64,000 nucleotides of DNA from Owenia fusiformis. Its lineage: Eukaryota > Annelida > Polychaeta > Sabellida > Oweniidae. Of the stretch, positions 61,501 through 64,000 are shown one piece after another (the first letter of the stretch is position 1; each line of letters begins with the position of its first letter). Below the pieces are notes generated by a model. It was not told the DNA's origin, did not search any database, and was given only the letters and a program-made list of their open reading frames with translations. Location of the stretch: NCBI GenBank assembly GCA_903813345.2, contig CAIIXF020000008.1, forward strand, positions 1,809,341 to 1,873,340, given 5' to 3'. The translations under genes and the position numbers were made by a program.

Positions 61501-63719
61501 CATATACAACAGTGATAAAAGCTAGCTTCAGAAATAGTTATTGGCAAAATAAGTAACGTCATCCTCTAGTTGGATGTGTTAATTCGAGGCTCTGATGCAA
61601 ATTTATTGTTATTTGATTCTGGATAATCATAGAGGATAATCTCTATTTATTCCAAAGTACTAAAATATAAGGTTATTTTGACCTGTTAAAAGTCCTGAGA
61701 ATTATATCAATCACGACTTCACCATCCTACAGCACAATAGCAAATCTATTTATTTAAGTAATATCATGAGCTTTCAAGAGAAAGCCCTGGGTCATATTTG
61801 TCTTCAACTGTATACAATTTGAAGACATCTCAAATTAACTTCTGATTCCTGCCTGATTTATCTTCACAGCTAGCTACACAAGGACTGCCATCTTTAAAAT
61901 TCAACAATATTTATTTTGAAGAAAATATAGGATCACAAGTCAGGACTTGATTTAACAGCAAAACTAGGCATCTGGAAGAACTAAACTCTCTCTGGAGATA
62001 CATGTGTACTCCATCGCTCTAAATGTATAAAAATGAGACTTTTATTCCATTTGTTTTTTAAGGTTTATAAGTCACTGAGAAACAATCAGTCAATTATATC
62101 TTAAATTCAAAATATATTCATGCAACAACTGGTCAAAAACATTAAATCTAAAACAAAAATATGTATTATGACCAAAATGATAATAAACTGGTGATAAGAA
62201 ATGAATGTGAGACCATAGACTTGACTGTAAGTCTGAGGTGAGACACAATCTACTCCCTGGCATCTAGCCTCTCCCCTCCACCTGATATCTGTTTGAGATT
62301 ATGGAGAGAGGGGGAAGGTGTGACACAAGACTACTTCCAATAACATGGTCTTATATAATGTCATTTTCAGACAAAATAACATACATAAAGCCATGCTATA
62401 TATACATCAAACTTAGGATTCTTTGTTGCAAAATTCCAAAAAATCTTTAGAATGAATATCAAAAGATTCTTTTAGATATCAAAATGTACATTTAGAGTAA
62501 TAATAAAAATACATTAAGATAAAAAGTAACCAAAATATAACAATTCATCAAATAAAATAAAATACTCTCATCTTCACTCCAGTGTACAATGTACAATATA
62601 AAAGGTTTTGTCAGACAACTCCTATGTTATACTACATAAATTATGTATTGTATCATCTAACTTACCCAGTGCGGAAGATAGAGGGCGCTTCTCTGATTCA
62701 TCAGTGGTAATGATTCCAGTCTCTAGCAACTGTGACTCTAAGCGACTGAAAGAATGAATGGGATCACTGTACGTATATTCATTTCATAGGAATGTGCTTC
62801 ATAGGTGTGGTTGCGTGCATTTGGGAACATTCATTTTGCTGTCCTAACTGATAAGATTTAATTTTTGGACATCCAATTAGATTCATTTTTCATTAGTTGA
62901 GTTAAAATCAAATTTTCAATACTTATTTATTTATTGAATTACAGTAAGAAGTGTTGTATAAGTGGAACATCTTTGTTGAATTTTATGACAAATCAGGTTG
63001 TAAGTGACCACTCCATGCAATCTATTAGTTTGTAAATCTGAAAAGCTCCAGTTTTATATTACAAAAAGAATTTTCAGAATCGGAGGATTACAGAACTTTT
63101 CTATAGGGGAGTAACAAACAATTATGGAGTATTCAATGACGATTCCTTACCTGTGAATGGCATTGCCTGCTAAAGGAACGGCCTGCCATGCCTTTAGTAT
63201 TGGGATACTTTCATAGATCTGAATAGTGTTAAAGACAACTGTTGATTCTGTATATCCCTCACATAAGAAAGAGAATTGGAAAGTGAGTGATACAATATGT
63301 ACCTTTCAATGTACCAGTATTTAAAATAGTTATATGACCTAAATTGCAACAAATTTTATCTCTGAGTGTGGCAAGTGAATGGACAAATGAATTCGTCCAT
63401 TCACTTTGAACCTCTCTGGATACTTTTTCTATCGTAAAATATGTCTAAAAATAAAGGTACAATAGTGATGTTTTAAATACATGTATGTCTAAAAATAAAG
63501 GTTTAATATTGATGTTTTAAATGGAAAGTGATTTCGTGAGATTACACAAGTGCATCAAGTATTAATGGGATCCCTAACTAACACCCCAAGATGCATAACA
63601 GTAAAGGATACAGGTAACACAAGTGTTTCAGTGAGTCCAGCATCAAGGACAAGACCAGATGAGATTCCTAAGGTGAACAGGGCCATGAGATGTGATGGGG
63701 CAAACAAAACTGATGGCAC
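188..63719 (-). CDS. ACTR10: Actin-related protein 10 (Arp11, dynactin subunit), partial gene, 8 internal exons
   Basis: ACTR10/Arp11 is the divergent actin-related protein that caps the pointed end of the dynactin Arp1 filament and so acts in dynein-based transport in the cytoplasm. Eight minus-strand exons (63612-63719, 63151-63218, 62666-62745, 9265-9300, 8548-8642, 7583-7656, 2055-2136, 188-389) give 745 nt, about 248 codons. They line up in order with roughly residues 117-350 of the 417-residue vertebrate protein. Recognisable blocks include [56 protein letters not shown] and GGTAMLPGF...WLGG. Every junction is GT-AG and all phases join in frame with no stop. The first ~115 residues lie beyond 64000 and the C-terminal ~65 residues lie left of position 188. 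Introns are 393, 405, 53365, 622, 891, 5446 and 1665 bp. The giant one holds a complete globin gene on the opposite strand. Identity was judged from remembered family sequence, not from a search. Confidence 0.95.
390..2054 (-). other. ACTR10 intron with one G/C-rich repeat
   Basis: Intron of 1665 bp. Apart from the G/C-run and poly-T insertion at 1846-1956 I see no gene or structured element. Confidence 0.8.
1846..1956. repeat. G/C homopolymer inverted repeat with poly-T tract
   Basis: A run of seven G (1846-1852) is followed by gtgtgaccacacc and runs of six C (from 1872), so the segment can fold on itself. After it come A- and T-rich tracts to 1956. Read on the minus strand it looks like a poly-A-linked G-rich element, possibly a retroposed repeat end. 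Low-complexity sequence only. Confidence 0.5.
2055..2136 (-). CDS. ACTR10: ACTR10 exon ([10 protein letters not shown] block)
   Basis: This 82-nt exon completes an Arg codon and encodes [20 protein letters not shown] then ILDAILE, ending on a codon boundary. The vertebrate counterpart is [27 protein letters not shown]. The acceptor is tttcag and the donor gtaaga. The longer open frame on either side is chance read-through into intron. Confidence 0.95.
2560..3120 (+). pseudogene. Decayed transposase fragment (helix-turn-helix region)
   Basis: Read across frames on the plus strand, 2570-2720 gives pieces such as [18 protein letters not shown] and ANGQPKTV. They resemble the N-terminal DNA-binding part of IS630/Tc1-mariner-type transposases (pattern FPxKxWSRxxxxxLIKK...GSGRPRT). 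Stops and frameshifts break it at many points. Sequence to about 3120 may be further remnant, but I recognise no catalytic motif. It lies in the 5.4-kb ACTR10 intron. Confidence 0.4.
5777..5902. repeat. Short direct duplication (~37 bp, offset 87)
   Basis: acaaagtatttagtccctta... at 5777 recurs with a few substitutions at 5864, both followed by gcagtggtac. This is a simple local duplication within an ACTR10 intron. Confidence 0.6.
6440..7240. repeat. Modular tandem array 1 (~130-145 bp monomers with AAAATGGCCGCC core)
   Basis: About four to five diverged monomers carry a short palindrome of the form gccgccatttttcaaaatggc (near 6545, 6681, 6812 and 6957). Each is followed by accaaatatgaacaaaatc and then ccactacttttcgagttat. 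The array closes at 7164-7235 with a GGACAGATGGATGG-like stretch, atatcccccc and gaacttcgtcc. It has the same plan as the arrays at 12.0-13.4, 22.9, 57.4 and 59.2 kb. Open frames inside it are not genes. Confidence 0.75.
7583..7656 (-). CDS. ACTR10: ACTR10 exon ([11 protein letters not shown] block)
   Basis: This 74-nt exon encodes [20 protein letters not shown] then DGKI and two bases of Arg. It aligns with vertebrate [24 protein letters not shown], one of the most conserved ACTR10 stretches. The acceptor is tccag and the donor gtaaaa. The following intron is 5446 bp. Confidence 0.95.
8548..8642 (-). CDS. ACTR10: ACTR10 exon ([14 protein letters not shown] block)
   Basis: This 95-nt exon has acceptor ttctag and donor gtcagt. 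It encodes (V)[15 protein letters not shown] followed by a Gln/Glu-rich stretch ending EVDPTK, and ends on a codon boundary. Vertebrates have ARTCFVSDLKRGLKIQ at this place. The segment between CFV and the PPP motif is about five residues longer here than in human, consistent with a surface loop. Confidence 0.92.
9265..9300 (-). CDS. ACTR10: ACTR10 36-nt microexon (LEDIK block)
   Basis: A 36-nt exon lies between ttttcag and gtaatc. With one base from the upstream exon and giving one base to the next, it reads [13 protein letters not shown]. This fits the vertebrate GSVPEGVLEDIKAR. Both flanking phases (1 and 1) agree with the neighbouring exons at 62666-62745 and 8548-8642. This microexon closes the 53,365-bp intron. 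Confidence 0.9.
9980..10242 (-). mobile_element. SINE-like dispersed repeat, copy A (tRNA-related segment on minus strand)
   Basis: This ~260-bp unit is bounded on both sides by atgaataa. It shares with 14988-15247 a tRNA-like segment (on the minus strand, an A-box-like part near 10070-10090 and a B-box-like ggttcaaga near 10012-10020). It also shares a body containing gttttgtta, actagagg and taatgctcaaacaca. Two diverged copies of equal length indicate a mobile family. The tRNA-like part sits at the minus-strand 3' end, which is unusual for a SINE head, so the class is uncertain. Confidence 0.5.
10861..11182. repeat. Cluster of inverted repeats, possible MITE
   Basis: Two imperfect arms (about 10861-10888 and 10951-10974, sharing gctgttc...ttttactccc) flank a short open frame. 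A second, perfect 19-bp inverted repeat (ggaataaataatgataggc at 11084-11102 and its complement at 11164-11182) follows. Just upstream, cgaccatgctctattc-like motifs occur twice (near 10695 and 10787). The layout suggests nested non-autonomous elements of unknown family. Confidence 0.45.
11998..13390. repeat. Modular tandem array 2 (~140-150 bp monomers)
   Basis: About eight diverged monomers each contain a TGGC(A/G)GCCATTTTGAAATTCAGCT core, then cttctcgagcagagctcct, ctctaggcatcagtatataa, and aaatttgaaccaaatcca followed by ggtatttgagttatcaa. It ends at 13310-13381 with a GGACGGATGGACGAACGG stretch and a hairpin-forming TATCTCCCTCGAA...TTCGGTTGGATA, then AAAAA. The longest open frame (12716-13015) is made of repeat monomers and is not a gene. 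Confidence 0.8.
13391..14284. other. Intron stretch without recognised features
   Basis: AT-rich sequence with short chance open frames. I see no repeat unit, RNA gene or coding similarity. It lies just upstream of the CpG-bearing candidate promoter. Confidence 0.6.
14285..14474 (+). promoter_or_regulatory. Candidate plus-strand promoter with non-coding first exon, probably for the nested globin
   Basis: This CpG-containing island stands out in AT-rich intron. It has a GC box ccccgcccc (14285-14293), two TGACCT half-sites six bases apart (14306-14311, 14318-14323), a CCAAT-type attggt (14383-14388), a full palindromic CRE tgacgtca (14407-14414) and a TATATA at 14428-14433. About 41 bases past the TATA box, GCG|gtgagt (donor at 14475) could end a short first exon with no ATG. 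The next plus-strand coding unit is the globin, whose upstream acceptor is at 37831, implying a first intron of 23,357 bp. The link to the globin is inference. Confidence 0.6.
14931..14949. repeat. (TA)n microsatellite
   Basis: Uninterrupted TA dinucleotides of about nine units. A second short TA run occurs at 30077-30092. Confidence 0.9.
14988..15310 (-). mobile_element. SINE-like dispersed repeat, copy B plus start of a tandem second copy
   Basis: This copy has the same organisation as the copy at 9980-10242. On the minus strand it shows tggtctagagcatg (A-box-like) and ggtcgtgagtttaagac (B-box-like), a classical tRNA-derived spacing. The body again has gttgtttcgtcag, actagaggg and taatgctcaaacaca. 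At 15247 the atgaataa boundary recurs and the opening (ctcaaactcacaacctcatg) starts again before the similarity is lost near 15310. Confidence 0.55.
15311..19584. other. Intron stretch without recognised genes
   Basis: About 4.3 kb of AT-rich sequence with a G9 run near 16221. A solitary copy of ctatcccacattatttgagac at 17532-17552 matches the arm of the hairpin at 30554. No coding exon, RNA gene or tandem array was found. Confidence 0.6.
19585..19816. mobile_element. Solo end of a mariner-type element
   Basis: Starts after a TA with CTTAGGTGGGTCAAAAAGTT, close to the mariner terminal pattern TTAGGTnGGTnnAAAAGT. It is nearly identical for ~230 bp to the left end of the element at 26048. Similarity stops after ttttcttga near 19816, and no opposite end was found, so this is a truncated copy. 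Confidence 0.6.
19817..21806. other. Intron stretch without recognised features
   Basis: About 2 kb of AT-rich sequence between the mariner end and the 48-bp minisatellite. No gene, RNA or repeat family is recognised here. Confidence 0.6.
21807..22800. repeat. 48-bp minisatellite, about 20 copies
   Basis: Monomer of the form accatttccaaagaacagta followed by ttaagttgaacatcgtggta and gatcacat, repeated head to tail about 20 times at strict 48-bp spacing. One copy near 22695 has a single-base insertion, and the edge near 22780 is degenerate. Because 48 is a multiple of three, long open frames appear on both strands, a 16-residue repeat in each. The bases vary mostly at the C/T of catcgtgg and the G/C of aaagaac/aaacaac. 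No start, splice or upstream signal suggests a real protein. Confidence 0.92.
22830..23025. repeat. Modular array 3 terminal fragment with hairpin
   Basis: This is a single partial monomer (gctccactacttttcgagta, then caccaatggtattttagtta) matching monomer parts of arrays 1 and 2. After it come aaggatggatggacagagac and a clean stem-loop at 22992-23018 (TATCCC... CAAAC-ttc-GTTTG ...GGGATA) followed by AA. It looks like the 3' end of the same element type, cut short. Confidence 0.65.
23417..23566. repeat. 33-bp tandem repeat, ~4.5 copies (66-bp dimer structure)
   Basis: Units ttgaatttctccatcttatt-type start at 23417, 23449, 23482, 23515 and 23548. Alternate units share gggg or agatg endings, so the true repeat is a 66-bp dimer. 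The reverse-strand frame across it is repeat-derived. Confidence 0.8.
26048..26914 (+). mobile_element. Degenerate mariner-type transposon with long internal inverted repeats
   Basis: Begins after a TA with CTTAGGTGGTTCAAAAAGTT, a mariner-like terminus. The segment 26209-26314 is repeated in inverted orientation at 26806-26914 (shared ggtgggtaccatgttcaacc, ccaaatagttttcttg and ttagcaggtgtaagtgtctt). Between them is a broken transposase. The outer part of the right end is missing after ctctggtt, so the element is truncated and internally deleted. Confidence 0.7.
26270..26560 (+). pseudogene. Frameshifted mariner transposase N-terminus
   Basis: One frame gives [20 protein letters not shown], the first helix-turn-helix of mariner transposases (family pattern: VESDRRLTxxEIAxxLGIS). 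After a frame break near 26400, the next frame gives [20 protein letters not shown] then [13 protein letters not shown], matching the family's RKVxARWVPrlLTxEQK stretch. No DDD catalytic part follows. The fragment lies within the mariner-type element and is non-functional. Confidence 0.7.
26915..30553. other. Intron stretch without recognised features
   Basis: About 3.6 kb of AT-rich sequence with only short chance open frames and a small TA run at 30077-30092. Confidence 0.55.
30554..30609. repeat. Perfect 23-bp hairpin with 10-base loop
   Basis: Arm ttcagtctcaaatgatgtgg plus gat (30554-30576) is followed by loop agattcgtcc and an exact complement (30587-30609). The left arm and the start of the loop recur as a 27-base identity at 33299-33325. 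The right arm recurs with small changes at 17532-17552, so the hairpin arm belongs to a dispersed repeat. Confidence 0.85.
31605..31680. repeat. 38-bp direct duplication
   Basis: gtaaaaagcgtccattactt followed by attgatcaccc occurs at 31605 and again at 31643 with minor changes. Confidence 0.7.
31785..32110. repeat. 68-bp tandem repeat, 5 copies
   Basis: Units begin cactgtactgtaaacata at 31785, 31853, 31921, 31989 and 32057 and contain tggtatatacacgtggtaga and taatgaaagatctaattta. Copies are nearly identical, suggesting recent expansion. The last copy is cut after gacatgtgg. Confidence 0.92.
32111..37831. other. Intron stretch without recognised genes
   Basis: About 5.7 kb of AT-rich sequence. 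It holds only a dispersed repeat arm at 33299-33325 and AT palindromes (for example near 34935). It would form the end of the globin's 5'UTR intron if the 14.3-kb promoter is correct. Confidence 0.55.
37832..37912 (+). other. Probable globin 5'UTR with a four-codon upstream ORF
   Basis: A strong polypyrimidine acceptor ending at 37831 (tctattttcag) precedes the globin start by 81 bases. This suggests the coding exon begins with spliced 5'UTR. The stretch contains one ATG, at 37863, which opens MSTA and stops at 37877, 35 bases before the main start. Confidence 0.55.
37913..38121 (+). CDS. Globin coding exon 1 (N-terminal lipidation signal, helices A-B)
   Basis: 209 nt encode residues 1-69 plus two bases of Arg70. 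Two in-frame starts lie six bases apart, at 37913 (MGMGCS) and 37919 (MGCSVS). Both put Gly at position 2 and Ser at position 6. The second has the better start context (G at -3 and G at +4) and the more usual globin X form with Cys3. Residues 10-40 are a low-complexity polar extension. Helix A begins at [15 protein letters not shown]. The exon ends CTT AG|gtaca, the B12.2 intron. A good acceptor (tattttcag) lies at 37831, so the exon probably includes 5'UTR from 37832. Confidence 0.93.
37913..52234 (+). CDS. Globin X / neuroglobin-like hexacoordinate-type globin, complete, 3 coding exons
   Basis: This is a complete 253-residue heme globin from exons 37913-38121, 44678-44927 and 51932-52234. 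The fold spans about residues 41-195: A12 Trp53, B10 Phe68, CD1 Phe82, distal E7 His104 and proximal F8 His136. These spacings match neuroglobin without gaps (E7-F8 32, A12-E7 51). Introns fall at B12.2 and G7.0, the ancestral globin positions. The N-terminus MGMGC/MGCSVS fits the myristoylation-palmitoylation signal typical of membrane-bound globin X, so attachment to the inner face of the plasma membrane is likely. Residues ~196-253 form an acidic Asp/Asn/Ile-rich tail with no domain I recognise. Globin X proteins are linked to redox or nitrite chemistry rather than bulk oxygen transport; that role is inferred here. The gene lies wholly inside an ACTR10 intron, on the opposite strand. Globin identity is nearly certain; the globin X assignment is probable. 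Confidence 0.95.
39659..39792. repeat. Foldback element (arms ~60 bp) with GC-rich tip
   Basis: The left arm 39659-39718 (caaatatttcactctatt, ggtgaatacctgtac, tttcacaagtgatattccac) is repeated inverted at 39731-39792. The tip gaagcccgaagggcga is itself a small palindrome. The structure is typical of a MITE or foldback transposon. It lies in the first intron within the globin coding region. Confidence 0.75.
39795..40085. mobile_element. MITE with 21-bp terminal inverted repeats
   Basis: ttattatatcactgtctagct at 39795-39815 is matched by its complement at 40065-40085 with one mismatch. The 291-bp unit contains cgtgggatatcgctagatat and tatcgccagatatcccacg, an inner inverted pair. It directly abuts the foldback at 39659-39792. 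No coding capacity; the superfamily is unknown. Confidence 0.65.
40087..40298. mobile_element. Possible second MITE or part of a composite element
   Basis: tcactatattgcccgcagaa... gacgt at the left and gacgtcacatattgctcagg ... atatagtaaaatga at the right are roughly inverted copies. Inside is a tandem pair of cggtcgttaaatgcattct-like motifs (near 40207 and 40230). Similarity of the ends is imperfect. Confidence 0.35.
40299..44677. other. Globin intron stretch without recognised features
   Basis: The rest of the 6,556-bp B12.2 intron. AT-rich; open frames at 43.2-43.8 kb on both strands have no recognisable similarity and overlap each other. Confidence 0.55.
44678..44927 (+). CDS. Globin coding exon 2 (helices C-G, both heme histidines)
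   Basis: This 250-nt exon follows a ttttcag acceptor, completes Arg70 and runs to Gln153, ending CAG|gtgtgt. It holds [16 protein letters not shown] (CD1 Phe82), LENHAFMVM (distal His104) and [11 protein letters not shown] (proximal His136). The central position and phases (2 in, 0 out) are those of the canonical middle globin exon. Confidence 0.95.
47625..47870. mobile_element. Imperfect long inverted repeat (candidate MITE)
   Basis: Left side aattgatcatttaaatacat followed by acagtgctcatt (47687-47718) pairs with aatgagcgctgcatttataa and atgatcaaatt (47792-47822). Weaker pairing continues outward through aaaatgtggcgaaa/ttttcccatgct-type sequence to about 47625 and 47870. It is located in the globin G7.0 intron. 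Confidence 0.45.
49477..49543. repeat. (CT)n/(GA)n microsatellite
   Basis: 67 bp of CT dinucleotides with one CG interruption near 49533. The reverse-strand Glu-Arg open frame across it is an artefact of the repeat. Confidence 0.97.
50634..50918. mobile_element. piggyBac-like MITE (TTAA ends)
   Basis: The 285-bp unit starts TTAACCTCTTGACTACCTGG and ends with the near-complement CCTGGGATTCAAGAGGTTAA. The first 12 bases pair perfectly, and TTAA occupies both ends as in piggyBac target duplications. It contains gagtgacgag-type sequence and no open frame. It lies in the globin G7.0 intron. Confidence 0.65.
51932..52234 (+). CDS. Globin coding exon 3 (helices G-H and acidic C-terminal tail)
   Basis: This 303-nt exon follows a tttccag acceptor and starts [19 protein letters not shown], continuing with [17 protein letters not shown] for helices G-H. 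From about residue 196 it becomes a non-globin tail of roughly 58 residues rich in Asp, Asn, Glu and Ile. The tail ends IEDVA and a TGA at 52232-52234. Neuroglobin ends shortly after helix H, so the tail is an extension. Confidence 0.95.
   Translation, partial: KIEDPFLMAVKEVLGDRYSINIDLVYKKTIHFITETLSTSFDREAARIKAEALENDNINENDIDKDVDTVALIETSDSQIIDSNKANNIDDITTKIEDVA
52711..52728 (+). terminator. Candidate polyadenylation signals of the globin gene
   Basis: Two AATAAA hexamers (52711-52716 and 52723-52728) lie about 480 bases after the globin stop codon. They would give a 3'UTR of about 0.5 kb. In DNA this AT-rich such hexamers occur by chance, so the assignment rests on position. Confidence 0.4.
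52735..56080. other. Intron stretch without recognised features
   Basis: About 3.3 kb downstream of the globin 3' end. AT-rich, with scattered AATAAA-like hexamers. No gene or array seen. Confidence 0.5.
56240..56510. repeat. Degenerate ~160-bp tandem repeat, about two copies
   Basis: gaactttcagac (near 56244 and 56402) and agagttattccatatttggg (near 56318 and 56478) recur at about 158-160 bp. A further related gagttatcccatttaac lies near 56875. Strongly diverged. Confidence 0.5.
57364..57720. repeat. Modular tandem array 4 (two 150-bp monomers, terminal hairpin)
   Basis: Monomers carry aaatccaaaatggcc(a/g)cc, acatttacccagaatg (57393 and 57543, period 150) and aatttcaaatgaatccatc-like segments. 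The array ends at 57692-57714 with TATAGCACCC-AA-GGGTGTGATA, a stem-loop, followed by AAAA. An open frame from 57531 is built from the repeat and is not taken as a gene. Confidence 0.65.
59215..60140. repeat. Modular tandem array 5 (145/147-bp monomers in 292-bp dimers)
   Basis: caagatggccgcccaaaagt begins monomers at 59221, 59366, 59513, 59658, 59805 and (variant) 59950. Spacing alternates 145 and 147, so the real unit is a 292-bp dimer. The two dimers are nearly identical. Monomers contain gtaaatttgaaggaaatccg and a gcgatgacaagatttttc motif. The array passes into a (CACGAC)n stretch (60070-60100) and a hairpin TATCCCACC-gat-GGTGTGATA at 60114-60134, then AAAA. Confidence 0.9.
60141..62665. 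other. Intron stretch without recognised features
   Basis: About 2.5 kb of AT-rich sequence up to the ACTR10 exon at 62666. No gene, RNA or repeat family is recognised. Confidence 0.5.
62666..62745 (-). CDS. ACTR10: ACTR10 exon (RLESQLLE block)
   Basis: This 80-nt exon completes the Ser codon and encodes [20 protein letters not shown] followed by PLSSALG. It ends after one base of a Gly codon. Vertebrate ACTR10 has KELETQLLEQCTVDTSVAKE here, so the first half is conserved and the second half is variable. The acceptor is ttcag and the donor gtaagt. The next exon in frame is 53 kb away at 9265-9300. Confidence 0.93.
63151..63218 (-). CDS. ACTR10: ACTR10 exon (IYESIP block)
   Basis: This 68-nt exon starts in phase 0 with [11 protein letters not shown] and continues [11 protein letters not shown], ending with two bases of a Ser codon. 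It matches the vertebrate [22 protein letters not shown] stretch. The acceptor attcag and donor gtaagg are canonical. The intron to the previous exon is 393 bp. Confidence 0.93.
63373..63525. repeat. Short palindrome and 44-bp direct duplication in an ACTR10 intron
   Basis: aagtgaatggac (63373-63384) pairs with gtccattcactt (63394-63405). Just after, atgtctaaaaataaaggt followed by gatgttttaaat occurs at 63441 and again at 63485. These crowd the 393-bp intron between two ACTR10 exons. Confidence 0.7.
63612..63719 (-). CDS. ACTR10: ACTR10 exon ([14 protein letters not shown] block)
   Basis: This is the most upstream ACTR10 exon in the window: 108 nt, exactly 36 codons, phase 0 at both ends. 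It encodes [18 protein letters not shown] followed by a segment ending [14 protein letters not shown]. That corresponds to the actin-fold strand and turn that read [18 protein letters not shown] in vertebrate ACTR10. The acceptor is ttctag just above 63719. The donor is gtatcc just below 63612, a weaker GT donor. The preceding exon is not visible in 63720-64000. Confidence 0.93.
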
Positions 63720-64000
63720 CTAGAATTCAAAAACAAAACATCATGTTAATCGTAAACATTCATTCAAGAATAGATGAACAGGTAAAATGAGTCTTGAACC
63801 TTTTGAATAACAATCACATTTACACATTTATATTATGAATCATTTAAACATGTTGAAAATCCATCACCTTGACCAACTTTGAAGGATTAAAGGTCTAAAA
63901 ATATTATTGGAGAAATATAAATTTTAGTTTTTTAACAAAAAGCTGTGTGGCGTATAAAATGTAGCTGGAGCTTTTAATATTTTCACATCAGCTGCCTCTT

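Larger units (their letters stand above)
9301..62665 (-). other. Giant ACTR10 intron (53,365 bp) hosting the globin gene
   Basis: The exons at 62666-62745 and 9265-9300 encode adjacent, phase-matched parts of ACTR10, so the sequence between them is a single intron. The other ACTR10 introns seen here are 0.4-5.4 kb. The intron contains the whole antisense globin gene, its candidate promoter and most of the window's mobile elements. I found no further ACTR10 exon in it, and none is needed to keep frame or alignment. Confidence 0.88.

Overview
This is a eukaryotic (metazoan) nuclear window: AT-rich, intron-dominated, full of tandem repeats and short non-autonomous transposons, with no rRNA, operon or bacterial signal. 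The repeat style (modular arrays of about 130-160 bp monomers with AAAATGGC(C/T)GCC cores, tRNA-like SINEs, mariner and piggyBac-like remnants) together with a globin X-type gene suggests a marine invertebrate, perhaps a mollusc or another lophotrochozoan. The species is not determined.

Two protein-coding genes can be supported. (1) On the minus strand, a partial ACTR10 gene (actin-related protein 10/Arp11, a dynactin pointed-end subunit) runs across the whole window. Eight exons in transcription order are 63612-63719, 63151-63218, 62666-62745, 9265-9300, 8548-8642, 7583-7656, 2055-2136 and 188-389. All junctions are GT-AG and reading-frame phases match throughout. The first exons lie right of the window and the last exon(s) left of it. 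(2) On the plus strand, inside the 53,365-bp ACTR10 intron between 62666 and 9300, lies a complete globin X/neuroglobin-like gene of 253 codons (coding exons 37913-38121, 44678-44927, 51932-52234). It has the classical globin introns B12.2 and G7.0, distal and proximal histidines, an N-terminal lipidation motif and an acidic C-terminal tail. A CpG-bearing TATA/CRE/CCAAT/GC-box promoter at 14285-14474 ends in a splice donor. It may supply a non-coding first exon joined to the acceptor at 37831, so the nested transcription unit may cover about 38 kb.

Layout: 1-9.3 kb, 3' half of ACTR10 with a repeat array (6.44-7.24 kb) and a decayed transposase. 9.3-14.2 kb, a SINE-like copy, an inverted-repeat cluster and a second array (12.0-13.4 kb). 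14.3 kb, the putative nested promoter. 15-37.8 kb, mostly featureless intron with a 48-bp minisatellite (21.8-22.8 kb), a third array end, a mariner remnant (26.0-26.9 kb), a perfect hairpin (30.55 kb) and a 68-bp tandem repeat (31.8 kb). 37.8-52.7 kb, the globin gene with foldback/MITE insertions in its introns. 52.7-62.6 kb, intron with two more arrays (57.4 and 59.2-60.1 kb). 62.7-63.7 kb, three closely spaced ACTR10 exons.

The main points of interest are the nested antisense globin gene in a giant intron of a dynactin gene, its remote candidate promoter, and five divergent arrays that share one architecture (150-bp-class monomers, then a short hairpin followed in four of them by GATAAA).
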